Source: Nemertoderma westbladi
Lineage: Eukaryota > Xenacoelomorpha > Nemertodermatida > Nemertodermatidae
DNA length: 64,000 nt
Reading direction: 5' to 3'
NCBI GenBank assembly: GCA_032718475.1
Contig: JAUCBJ010004415.1
Span: 39,761-103,760, forward strand
The position numbers and the translations under genes are program-made. The notes beneath the pieces are model-generated. The model was not told the DNA's origin, did no database searches, and saw only the letters and a program-made list of their open reading frames with translations. Each line of letters opens with the position of its first letter. Within the stretch, counting starts at the first letter, position 1. Shown here one piece after another: positions 1-9,349 of this stretch.

Positions 1-2150
1 ACTCACCCACTCCAATAATTCTCCAGAAAAACAGATTCCCAGATACAAACCGAACGTGAACCTTTCCGTTTTTAACGTTGCGGACGAAACGCGATTTTCC
101 CAACCAAAGTTGTTGAGTTATCTATCTCCCAAACTTGCTAAACACGGTCTTGCTCACGTTACAGCCTAGAAATGAGTTCTGAATCCTGAAAAAACAAAAG
201 AGTTAGGTTTTACTTTACGAAAATTTTGTACCGGTACAATATGGTATTTAAACCCTTTTAAACACCGGTATTTAATTCCAAAAATAATTTTACACGCGGT
301 TCAAATCAAATTTTATTTCAAAAAATTAGCACTTAGCTAATCAAATATAAATTTTTACCTCAAAATACAAAATTTTCAAATAACTTTAGTCCTACCGAAC
401 CGTAGTTCAGTAAAACATATTCCTACTAAATTGGAGAGATACGCCTATTCCTACTATCGGAAGAGACGGTAACAATACCTGCAATATCCTACTGTAAAGT
501 TTGTAAATCAAATCATAAATCCGACCTTCTCACCAAAACAGTAAACCCCAAGTAAGCGAATATATTGCAGTATCGATCTCTTTTAACCGGTGAGGCAGAA
601 AACAGTCTACGAGCAGACAAACTTCGATAAAACAAATCCCGCGCAGCGAATCCTAAAATCAGGCTGACTCACTGACGGACTAAGAGGCTCGTATACTTTG
701 CCGCGGTGTGATTTATATGGTTGGGCAAAGGGACGCTAGCTAGGTATAGAGCAGATTTGGAGATGGCTAACTAGCGAGCAAAGTGCAGTAAGGACGAAAG
801 TTAATTTTATATATTTCGAGGTGTAAATAATTTCTAACGCGCGTGTGTTAATTCTGAACGGTCAAAGCAGTTTTGCTCCTTCACATATATAATTACTGGG
901 TACGGTGTGCATTTTACGAATATTCTAATTTTATAACTTGTAGGTCCAATACTCACGAATGATAAGGTTCCTTCCCCTCTTGCGTATTTCCAGGACTCAA
1001 ATTCAGGCATAAGGTTAATACTACGCCCAGAATTCGGCAATTTTAGGTACCAGGTCCCTGATACTAAGAAGAGATGTGTTAGTTTACTACTGTAGGCGTA
1101 CGGGTACTAATAGCTATCCTGGCTCCTATCTAGAATTTTAGTCACCCAGGTAGTCCGGGTAACTTCCTATTAGGGCGTTGGCGGGGACACGGTAGATGTT
1201 AGTATATCCCTGATAGCCTCAATTTATTTGCGCCTAGCGTAAACTGCCCTACCGCCCGAACGGTACAATCCCAATTCAGGTGAAAACACAGCAACCCCTT
1301 AGCCTACAAGTTCTGATGTAACGGACACCGTTGTACGGCAAATAGTCGCACACACACCTGTACTTAGCAAGAGTTAAGCGTACAGTTTGCTGCACCCTAA
1401 CCAATGTGTATGCCTTGTACCGGTGTGCCTACGTCCTATCTGCGTACTAGTATCTGCTCTCTCTCCCTCCCCCCCCCCCGTAGGAATATGAAGGTCTACT
1501 GCGGTTTTCCCTGAATCAAGACAGTACAGTCCCTATGATGTAATTTTGGGCTCACAGCGTGTCACTACGTCTACCTTTGATCTTTTGGTCTTACACTTAG
1601 GTAGCAAGGATCGAACGCTGTCTAACCTTTCAGGCGATGGGCGAATAACACTAGATGGTATTGCGGGTTGTCTCTCGTCTACATTCCCGTGATGTTCCCG
1701 TTCATTGCTGCGGCCCGATCTCTAGCCGGCCATCCTGTCCCTGGGTTTGTTCACCGTAGTGAAACCATATTAAAACAGATAGAAAAGGGCTGAGATGTGA
1801 CTAGTATTTCTGACTTTTATTACAAAAGATATAATAACTATTATACAATAAACAATGTAATCTGAAATAAGACAGAAAGTGAATGATGGATTGAGAGATT
1901 GAGAGTAGATTAGATAACTAATGAACGAATCGCACCTTTATATACTAAATTTGTGCTGCAATCAATCGAGAAAATTCTCGATTGTTCTATAGGTTCTAAC
2001 AAGGTTTTAAAGATAGCTTATTGGTCCAGCTAATATATAACTTGCACGACATTGGTTACAATCAAATAACTACAGCCTTATTGGTACAGACAAATGCAAT
2101 TAATTTGTAGCGGTTAATTTAAATGAGTTGAAATTCTGCACAAAAAATAA
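1..2150. other. AT-rich non-coding stretch, no gene recognised
   Basis: Short open frames here have no recognisable domain. A C-run preceded by CT repeats lies near 1456-1482, and AT-rich sequence lies near 1800-1880. It may hold the upstream end (LTR) of the plus-strand BEL-like element whose gag begins at 2872, but I found no matching second LTR in the window, so that is only inference. Confidence 0.5.
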
Positions 2151-2153
2151 TTC

Positions 2154-2228
2154 GCACTTACTAGGATTCGAACTCGATACCTACTACACATATAATTTCC
2201 AACGCTCTACCAACTGAGCTACTGAACC
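2154..2228 (-). repeat. tRNA-derived remnant (SINE head) with A and B boxes
   Basis: On the minus strand the sequence reads TAGCTCAGTTGGTAGAGC (RNA polymerase III A box, tRNA D arm) and, about 35 bases later, GAGTTCGAATCC (B box, T arm). Both are near-perfect tRNA consensus. The anticodon stem, T stem and acceptor stem do not pair convincingly, so a working tRNA is unlikely. A tRNA pseudogene or the 5' head of a tRNA-derived SINE fits better. No clear SINE tail was found. Confidence 0.55.
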
Positions 2229-2871
2229 ACTTGACCGATAGATACACAATAGATAGAACCAATACTAATGAGAACTTAAAGCAATCTTTACAAAGTTAAT
2301 CCGAATAAAATAAAATTTTGAAAATCCACGGCATTTAGGGAATATAATTCTATAGAGGTTATACCTCCGAGAGAGAGAGAGAGCGACAGTGGTGAGGGGA
2401 GAACACTCCCAGAGAGATGGGTGGGCGAGAATTAGGTTATCAGCCAATGGGGGGCAGGCATCCACTGAGTAATATGGCCAAACTAGGGCAGTATATTACC
2501 GGTCGGTGTGTCACATTCATTTACTCAGTTAGTCAGTTTAGCTAGGGCAAAACGGTAACTCTTGTCACTGTCCACTGCCGCCATCATCATTCAACCATAT
2601 TACCGGTACAGCCTTAATCAGTTCATACCAATTGTGCTTATACTTTACATTATATATATTATACATATCAACAATGGTCAGAGTAACTCAATAATACTCT
2701 TTTCACATACACACGGCAGGGACGCATAAACAAGATAACCGGATAAATCGGGATTCTCGGATCCCGTCACAGTGACAAGAACCAGCAGCTGCCCGATACC
2801 GCGATAGTGACAAGAGCCAATTGCCTGAACTAACTGACAGTCACCAGCCACCGACCAAGTAGAGACTAAAG
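2229..2871. other. Non-coding leader upstream of the plus-strand gag-like ORF
   Basis: AT-rich with a GA-repeat near 2368-2385 and ACCGGT-containing sites near 2498 and 2602. It probably forms the 5' leader of the element whose ORF starts at 2872. No promoter or primer-binding site could be recognised. Confidence 0.4.
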
Positions 2872-4572
2872 ATGAGTCGAGAAGGAGAGACGACACCGCC
2901 GCGGACCCCGGACGGCGACCTAACGATCCGCAAGGCCGCGACGTCACGGTACCGACCCACGATGCCGGATCCGTCGACCATAGGCAATCCGGCAATCCAA
3001 ACGGAGGGGGGCCGTCTACAGCGAGAGGACGAGTCGAGAGAGGAGAGAGACGAGTCGACACACGACGGCGGTCGACGTGCCGATGTCGCCGGCCAGCCAC
3101 AGGCCGAGGGCGATGGACGGCCCACCGGAACGGCGACGGTGGGGCCGCCGGTACGATGCCGGACCCGGAGGGATAGAGGAGACGTTGGCGACGAGGACGT
3201 CGGGGTCAGCGACCGGCTCCGACGAGCCTACAACGCGACCCGAAAGCAACTGAGGGAAGCCAAAGGTGGGGCCAAGATAGATGAGGTAAAGCTAGAGAAG
3301 CGGCTAGGTGAGTCGAATAAACATTTTGATTACTTAGTGCGCTTTGGGCAGGGAGAACTAGCCGATGAGAGAGCGAGAGGGGTTGCCACTGAACTGTTTG
3401 AACTGTGGGAATGTAGGAGTATGGAACCTAGCATAGTGTACGTAGGGCCATACTTAGTCGATGCCCGGGGAAATAAGTTGGTGGGTTGGAGAGGGCTGCA
3501 GGAGGGCGAATCCGAGGTTAACCCCGAGGAGTCGGTCTCGTCGGTCGGCAAAAGTTCCAGGAAGCGGGGGAAAGTTAGTAGGACGGGAAGGCGACGGGAG
3601 CCCGTCGCAACCGATAAGTCTGCTACATCCTCCGCGAAAGTAAGACGGGTGATGGAAATAGATCTGGTGTGCCAGCTCGATCTGGCGGCGCTAGACCAGA
3701 GAGAATTAGAGAGACAGTTGGAAGAAGGGAGTGCGTTATTAGAGAAGGAGAAAGAACTGGCTAGAGAGAACAGAGAGAGAGCCGAAAAGGTTGCGAGAAG
3801 TTTTAAGGAGTGTGAGGAAATAGGGAGGATAGAAAGAAAGGAGCAAGAAGAGCGCGAGGCGGCGAGTGAGGCGAGAGAGCAGAGTGAACGTAAAGAGCGT
3901 GAGGCGAGAGAACAGAATAGACGTGAAGAGCGTGAGGTGAGAGAGCAGAGTGAGCGAAAAGAGCGCGAGGCGAAACGACTGGAGAGAGTTGTGAGAGAGG
4001 CGGAGTTAGCCAACCAAAGTTCACGAGAGGATAAAGAGAGAGAAATAACGGGAAAGTGTATGCGGGATGATATGCACGCCCGGTTGATGGGGCTTATGCA
4101 ATATCAAGCCAAACAGAAGCGCCGACTAGAACTGGCGCAGATGGGGCTGTCAGAGAGCGAGGCTGGCTCGGGTAGTATTTACGAGGAGCCAGGAGTTAGG
4201 GAAACATTTATTAATACCCCACTTACAGGGACCGGACGACAGACCCAAGACTGGTGTGACCACACGGGCGGGGGGGGGGGGGGGGGGGGGGAGGGGGGTA
4301 ATAATGATAATAATACAGTAAATAACGTTAATATTAATAGTACCGTAGTGGATAACCCTAATCAAACTTTTGTTGCAGGAAATAATATTTTGTCCGATAG
4401 TAGTAATTTAAATCTGAGCGGTTTCAATATAAATGTAGGTTCGAATTTACAAAATAATTCAAATAATTTAAATAATAATCTAAACCCGAGTATACAAAAT
4501 AATTCAAATAGTGTAATTACGCTAAATAATTTAATTGACGATTCAAATAATATAATTACACAAAATAACTAA
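2872..4572 (+). CDS. Gag-like N-terminal ORF of BEL-like host element H (566 aa)
   Basis: A 566-aa ORF starting with MSREGETTPP. Residues 1-120 are basic, Arg/Pro/Gly-rich and probably disordered. Residues about 120-190 (motif LRRAYNATRKQLREAK) resemble the N-terminal region of BEL/Pao gag proteins. Residues about 265-400 form a long Glu/Arg coiled coil. A poly-Gly tract encoded by 22 consecutive G (4270-4291) precedes an Asn-rich tail (about 485-566). After the TAA stop the same frame stays largely open and enters a 60-bp repeat at 4672 that resumes at 22036. The ORF is therefore the front of a longer gag broken by a stop and by insertion of element A. Capsid function is inferred from downstream domains on the far side of A. 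A disordered host protein is the alternative. Confidence 0.55.
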   Translation: MSREGETTPPRTPDGDLTIRKAATSRYRPTMPDPSTIGNPAIQTEGGRLQREDESREERDESTHDGGRRADVAGQPQAEGDGRPTGTATVGPPVRCRTRRDRGDVGDEDVGVSDRLRRAYNATRKQLREAKGGAKIDEVKLEKRLGESNKHFDYLVRFGQGELADERARGVATELFELWECRSMEPSIVYVGPYLVDARGNKLVGWRGLQEGESEVNPEESVSSVGKSSRKRGKVSRTGRRREPVATDKSATSSAKVRRVMEIDLVCQLDLAALDQRELERQLEEGSALLEKEKELARENRERAEKVARSFKECEEIGRIERKEQEEREAASEAREQSERKEREAREQNRREEREVREQSERKEREAKRLERVVREAELANQSSREDKEREITGKCMRDDMHARLMGLMQYQAKQKRRLELAQMGLSESEAGSGSIYEEPGVRETFINTPLTGTGRQTQDWCDHTGGGGGGGGEGGNNDNNTVNNVNINSTVVDNPNQTFVAGNNILSDSSNLNLSGFNINVGSNLQNNSNNLNNNLNPSIQNNSNSVITLNNLIDDSNNIITQNN

Positions 4573-4671
4573 AATAATATAATCACGCAAAATAATTTAA
4601 TTAATTTGGAAAATGACAGTGATGGTGGTGCTATTAATATAAACGCGGCAAGCTAAGGAGGCCCGGCAAAT

Positions 4672-4796
4672 GAAGGCCTGGTAGGCCATGTAGTTAGTAG
4701 GCAGGAAGGGGCAGGGTTGAGTCAACCCAAAGAGGGCCTGGTAGGCCACGTAGTTAGTAGGCAGGAAGTGGCGGGGTTGAGTCAACCCAAAGAAGG
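4672..4796 (+). repeat. 60-bp coding minisatellite, interrupted by element A
   Basis: Two 60-bp units (4672-4731 and 4732-4791), each containing GGCCTGGTAGGCCA and TTGAGTCAACCCAAAGA. A third unit starts at 4792 and continues at 22036 on the other side of the BEL insertion. The unit length is a multiple of three and the repeat stays open in the gag frame as about 20-aa units containing GLVGHVVSR. The target-site duplication GAAGG is the first five bases of the third unit. Confidence 0.8.
4792..4796. repeat. Target-site duplication GAAGG, left of BEL element A
   Basis: GAAGG directly precedes the TG of the left LTR and recurs at 22036-22040 directly after the CA of the right LTR. A 5-bp duplication is normal for BEL/Pao integrases. 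Confidence 0.9.
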
Positions 4797-6063
4797 TGTA
4801 CGCGCTTTTGAAGACCTTTAGCAGTTTAACCTGCCAAAATTTATATGTCTTTTGGTTTATAAATAGACTTTAGAAGATGACAAATATTTAATACCAATAA
4901 ACACAACATTAGCAGAAGCCAGCCTAGTGCGCGTCCATTCACCCGCTGGATATACCCGGGAGACTGGATTCTGAGGGCTTAGATTATTATTGCAGTGTAA
5001 GCTTACTGGATTGTATTATTCGATTGATCGTTAATAATTAATTTCTGACTAATATTATTTACTTTCGGGAAATATTAACAGTTCCTTTAGGACGTGGCGC
5101 TCTATCTAGGTAAACAGAGATATGACTTATACTAATCACAACGGTAAGTCGGTAAGGCTTATGATTCACGTATGAGGCGCATTCTTTAGGAAATGCTTAG
5201 TTATCAGTCACAATCAGGCACACTACCGGTAACACACAATACTGCCCACTAATTTGCCGACCGTCAATGATTTTTATCATATATAAAGAGAACAGCAACG
5301 GACCAATGTAGTGCTTATCAAATAGCATTAAATTCACTACATACACAATAATATAAGTCGCAATCGCTATATATATAACCCGTCTCTCTAACCTGTAGTG
5401 TATCAAGAAAATTGGGAAATTTGGGTTCTTTATATATGTTCTCCAAATAATATTCAACCAAAACACAACAGTAAACAGCATTAAGACGGTAGGTTAAGAT
5501 ATGATATGACAATATATGACAAGATATGCACTGATTGTTTTGTTATGATATGATAACAGTTATACGCTCTATAATTTAAGCCTACTAATGTTTCTTCTAA
5601 AGTATGAAAACGAGTTGACTCTAGAGCCGTTGTTCCTGGCCTAGATAGCAACAACAACAAAGTATCAAGTAAAAAACAGTAAGACTGAACACTCCTAGTA
5701 TGATCGGCCGAAAGCTCCACATCGACAGAAAAAATCGCTCTGATTGGCTTAAGCTAAACAAAGAACCATGTGGCCAATGGCTGTTTCCATGTCAGCAACC
5801 AGCTGTTAGATCTCGTAATATGAATCATCACGGCTAAGCTGTGAAAGTTATTTGGTGCATTGCAGGTTTTTTGCCTTACCATGTCCGCCAAAACACGTAT
5901 ATAGCAGAATGACTTTTATGTCCGTTAAAACACCTATAACGGTACCTTGCGGGCGAGGGGAATATATATACAGTTAGAGAACCTTTTAGAGTATTCCAGC
6001 GCCTGGGGGGGAAACTGGATTGCGAAGCAAAAGGGCCAGTTATATCCCACAGAAGCGTTTACA
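4797..6063 (-). repeat. LTR of element A (3' LTR in element orientation)
   Basis: 1,267 bp, TG...CA, an almost exact match to 20769-22035. It carries ATTGG/CCAAT-type boxes near 5732 and 5776 that could serve an RNA polymerase II promoter. The 94-aa and 79-aa open frames inside it (5197-5481, 5481-5720) occur in both LTRs simply because the LTRs are identical, and they show no domain. Related but shorter LTRs occur at 42968-44164 and 38941-40057. Confidence 0.93.
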
Positions 6064-6074
6064 CCGCTCCCAGA
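6064..6074 (-). other. Probable polypurine tract of element A
   Basis: In element orientation GGGAGCGG lies directly before the LTR start TGTAAA. The equivalent place in element B (44165-44172) reads GGGAGTGG. A purine run here is where plus-strand DNA synthesis is normally primed in LTR elements. Function is inferred from position and conservation. Confidence 0.6.
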
Positions 6075-6141
6075 AAATGGGATTTGAGTCTATAAAATAT
6101 ACAAAATCACAGTTTCTAATATACGTAAATACTCTAAACAG

Positions 6142-7590
6142 TTAGTCTTTCTTGCGCGGACGGCGTTTACGCAGTTTCTTAAAGCTAGCCAGAGTCCTTT
6201 TCTCTTTGGGGCGAGCCACTTTACAAAGAGGGCTATAACTCCTGGGTGAGGGGTGCAATATGATTGCATCAGAGGGTGTAGGATTATGGTCGGTGTATCC
6301 GCCAGTCGAAGTACCGGGTTGATTGACATCAACGTCCGGGGAGAGGGGTCTAACGGCTTTGAGAGCTCGTTTCAAGACAGCCGCTCTTACGGGTCCTTTA
6401 CGAGTGGTCTGAACGAGGGCTGTGGGTGGACCATAGGCAGTTAGAAACCTCCGGGGTTTAATGGTCCTTTCCAACTCGCGTTCGCGGGCTCGGTATTCGT
6501 AAGGCCGTCGATATACTTCCTGTAACTCGGGGTGTGAGTTAACAAACAAGTCTCCATAGTCCGGATCCTGACGGATATAATTGATTAAGTTATAGGAATG
6601 AAGGTCGCTAGGATTAACACTCCTGAGAAATTTGCGTACGAATTTGGTTGAAATACATTCTCCAACGCGCTTCAGTAGCTCGTAACTTGATAGGCGTGAT
6701 TTCTGTTCAACCGAAGCGAATAGATAAGGATGGAACGCATAAACTCCTTCGTAAGCGCGTCCGGGATAATAGCGATGGCGAGAATCACAATGTAAATCAG
6801 CGTTCGCTTCCCAAGCTCTGATGTAACGTAGTGTGATCATTTCATCTACGCTTTCCAAATCGTGATTAAAAGGGCAATCGAAACTGGCATGTCCCTTTAG
6901 TTGACAATGGTGACATTGAGTCATAAATTGAGGGCAAACCGCAAAAATGTGCAAGTTATTGAGTCTGCAATATGCACAATAAATTTCCATCACCGGTTGT
7001 TCGTGGAAATAGGAACAGCGGACGTTTGTGTCCATGGGCGTAACATGGTCTCTCGATGCGCATACCCGACAACGTTGCCGAGAAACATAGTTGGCATGGC
7101 GATAATTGTACGCAGTGAGACACTGTGGACCTTGATACCATTCTAGGATGTAATCGTTGTCGCTGTTCCGGGCGCGATAGGCTGAATCTCCTCAGATTCT
7201 AGGCATATTGGTTCGTCTTCCCAGTCTGTTACGAATAGAATTTTCGTGATCTATTCTCGGTTTACCGTTATGACTCCGCTGGGTATGATATTTAAATAGA
7301 ACCATTTCCCTTTCGGTGTCTACATCGTCCGTATCATGTAAATCGATAGGATGGCCGGTAGTTAGGAAGTCCATATACATACTATTACGATGCGTATAGC
7401 GAGCGGTGAATTTTCGATAGTCCAATTCACGCGTAAGTTGCTCTTGGGACATCGGCGGTTCGATATAACGACCATCGTCCTCCGTAATGGTTGGATCGGT
7501 TTCACCGCGTATCAAGCTATCCACAAATGCTTGTAAAGGTAGAGTATATCGCTCCCTGATACCAAGATCATCTTCTATCAACTCCGTCAT
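6142..7590 (-). CDS. Third ORF of element A: tandem zinc-knuckle protein, one in-frame TGA
   Basis: Two open stretches lie in one frame: 7590-7192 (132 aa) and, after a single TGA (7192-7194), an open frame through Met at 7035 to 6142. The ORF is about 480 codons in all. The first part is acidic with no recognised domain. After the stop come Cys/His clusters: CRVC near 7080, then CAYC-H-C and CHHCQLKGHASFDC, the last a canonical CX2CX4HX4C knuckle. The C-terminal third is basic and ends in an Arg/Lys cluster. The product may bind nucleic acid. It lies downstream of integrase, where an env or accessory gene would sit, but I see no signal peptide or membrane segment. Element B keeps a recognisable copy of the C-terminal half (47025-47300, shared motifs GVYAFHP, ECISTK, HPELQEV). 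The double knuckle recurs near 54.2 kb. Function is unknown. Confidence 0.7.
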
Positions 7591-9349
7591 ATCTGCTATC
7601 TGAGTTTATTAATATCGAAATGAGTTTATGTTTAGGCGAGCGGACGTCGCTGCCTACCTCTCTTTGCCCCCGGACAGTGGGATTCTCAGCGCCGATGTAC
7701 CGTCGTCGCGGTGTTTACGCCAACATGTAGCAACAGCACGACAACGATAACCGGCACAAGTCACTCCACTGTCCGTCCCAAAGGCTTGAATCCACTTTAG
7801 GTTCTTTCTATAGGAGAGTTGGGCTACTTTCACAATTGCGACTAGCTACTGTAAACACACCTTAGCAGTAACATTCACCTATAAACGCACAAATTCCACA
7901 CAACTGTCACCAATTGTACACATACAGGCCATTTGTCCGTTAGTCAGTGCCTTCCAGAATGTCACGTTATTACTGTGTATCTTTGGATACTAACAGTGTG
8001 CTATGTATTCTCTATGCTATGCAATGAGACAAGCTTTCTATTGCTCTTTTAACTTGCTTCTAATTCTAGCGTGGGTGTTGCTATGGTGACATTATGGAAT
8101 GCTAGCGGTAGAATTAGGGTAATTCTCATGCATACAGATCTGGGATGCTATTTAATAATAATTCTTTAATTGTCAATATCCTCTTTATGCATGATTTTAT
8201 TAATTTTATCGGCTATTGACTATATGTTGGAGATTCTCGCACTCTAATACGCTCAATAGGATGAATCTCCGCTCCCATGATCTATTAATTAATGGAATTT
8301 TTGGGAATGTTATAAATTGCACAAAACGACAATTTATAAAATTCATTTAAATATGAATTTAAATTTATTCCCATGAATTTTATTATTTGATGTTAAAATT
8401 GACACAATTTTTTATTCCAGAGCATGTCTGGGGACATAGGATCCTTAATTCTATAAAATTGTCTTTTAAGAGTATCGGTAAGTGCTGCGATATCTTAATT
8501 GACTAGAAATTGTTAACGGATCTGAATTTTTACAGATTTTACTAAATATTAAATTAATATTTAAGATGGGCACCGATCTATTCCAGAACTTGTCTGGTGA
8601 CGTTAACCACTGATTCTAGAATTTGTCTTTCAAGTATATCGGTGGGTGCCGCGATATCTTAATCGACTAGAATTACAGATGGTCAAAAAGTTTAACAGAT
8701 TTATTTGCGTTTTACGCTACTGTTAGAGGGACATCACGCTACTATATGTATTATTTAATATAAGGTAGAAGAGCAATATCGCACGAAGCAATGTCAGTGT
8801 GAAGAGGCAAGTCGTTTCCAAGGTCTACCCAGAGCTTGGCTTAGCCGAGACACGAGGATCTGAACTTTGCATTCCTAATACTCTGCCTACCAATAATACT
8901 TGAATATAGTAGTGGCTTTATTGTACTTTAAGAAGTACGGACATTTCATCTTACTGTAGTCACGTATTTATAATATGATACGGACAGTAAGGAAAGAGAA
9001 GAAATTATTTCTCGCCGTCGCACTAAATATATTATAAGTAATTACGTACGTAATAAACACTAATATATTGCACTAATCTACTAAATAATCACTAAAATAA
9101 CATTCTACTAAATAAAATTGAATAAAAACGATTATAATAAAGTACATAATAAAGTTCGCATATAAAAATATAACAAAATAGATAAAATCATATAGTCATA
9201 CACCCACTCCAGACGTATTACGTGGGGGAGTCCCTAGATGTTTGAAGAATTAGGGAGGTGGTCGTGGGAAGAGTGTCTTGCCTTCCATAGTTCCCGGAGA
9301 GTTCTCTGTCTCTTTCCAGTAAACATAAACGACCAACTGGGCGATTGAG
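7591..9349. other. Spacer between integrase and third ORF of element A
   Basis: About 1.76 kb with no ORF of note. Two related blocks of about 65 bp, at 8450-8512 and 8610-8668, share GCGATATCTTAAT and ACTAGAA and look like a degenerate duplication. Sequence from about 8950 to 9200 is very AT-rich. It may carry a splice acceptor or promoter for the third ORF, but none could be pinned down. Confidence 0.5.

Noticed and set aside
2154-2228. Functional tRNA gene
   Set aside because: A and B boxes are good, but the anticodon, T and acceptor stems do not pair. It is better read as a SINE or pseudogene.
3330-4013. 227-aa minus-strand ORF opposite the gag-like gene
   Set aside because: Ser/Leu-rich shadow of the Glu/Arg coiled-coil coding strand; no independent support.
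5197-5720. Small ORFs (94, 64 and 79 aa) repeated at 21169-21692 as a conserved gene pair
   Set aside because: They lie inside the two identical LTRs of element A. Their conservation reflects LTR identity, and there is no domain.
6142-7590. Envelope glycoprotein in the third ORF of element A
   Set aside because: No signal peptide, membrane segment or fusion-type motif. Zinc knuckles and a basic tail point to nucleic-acid binding instead.
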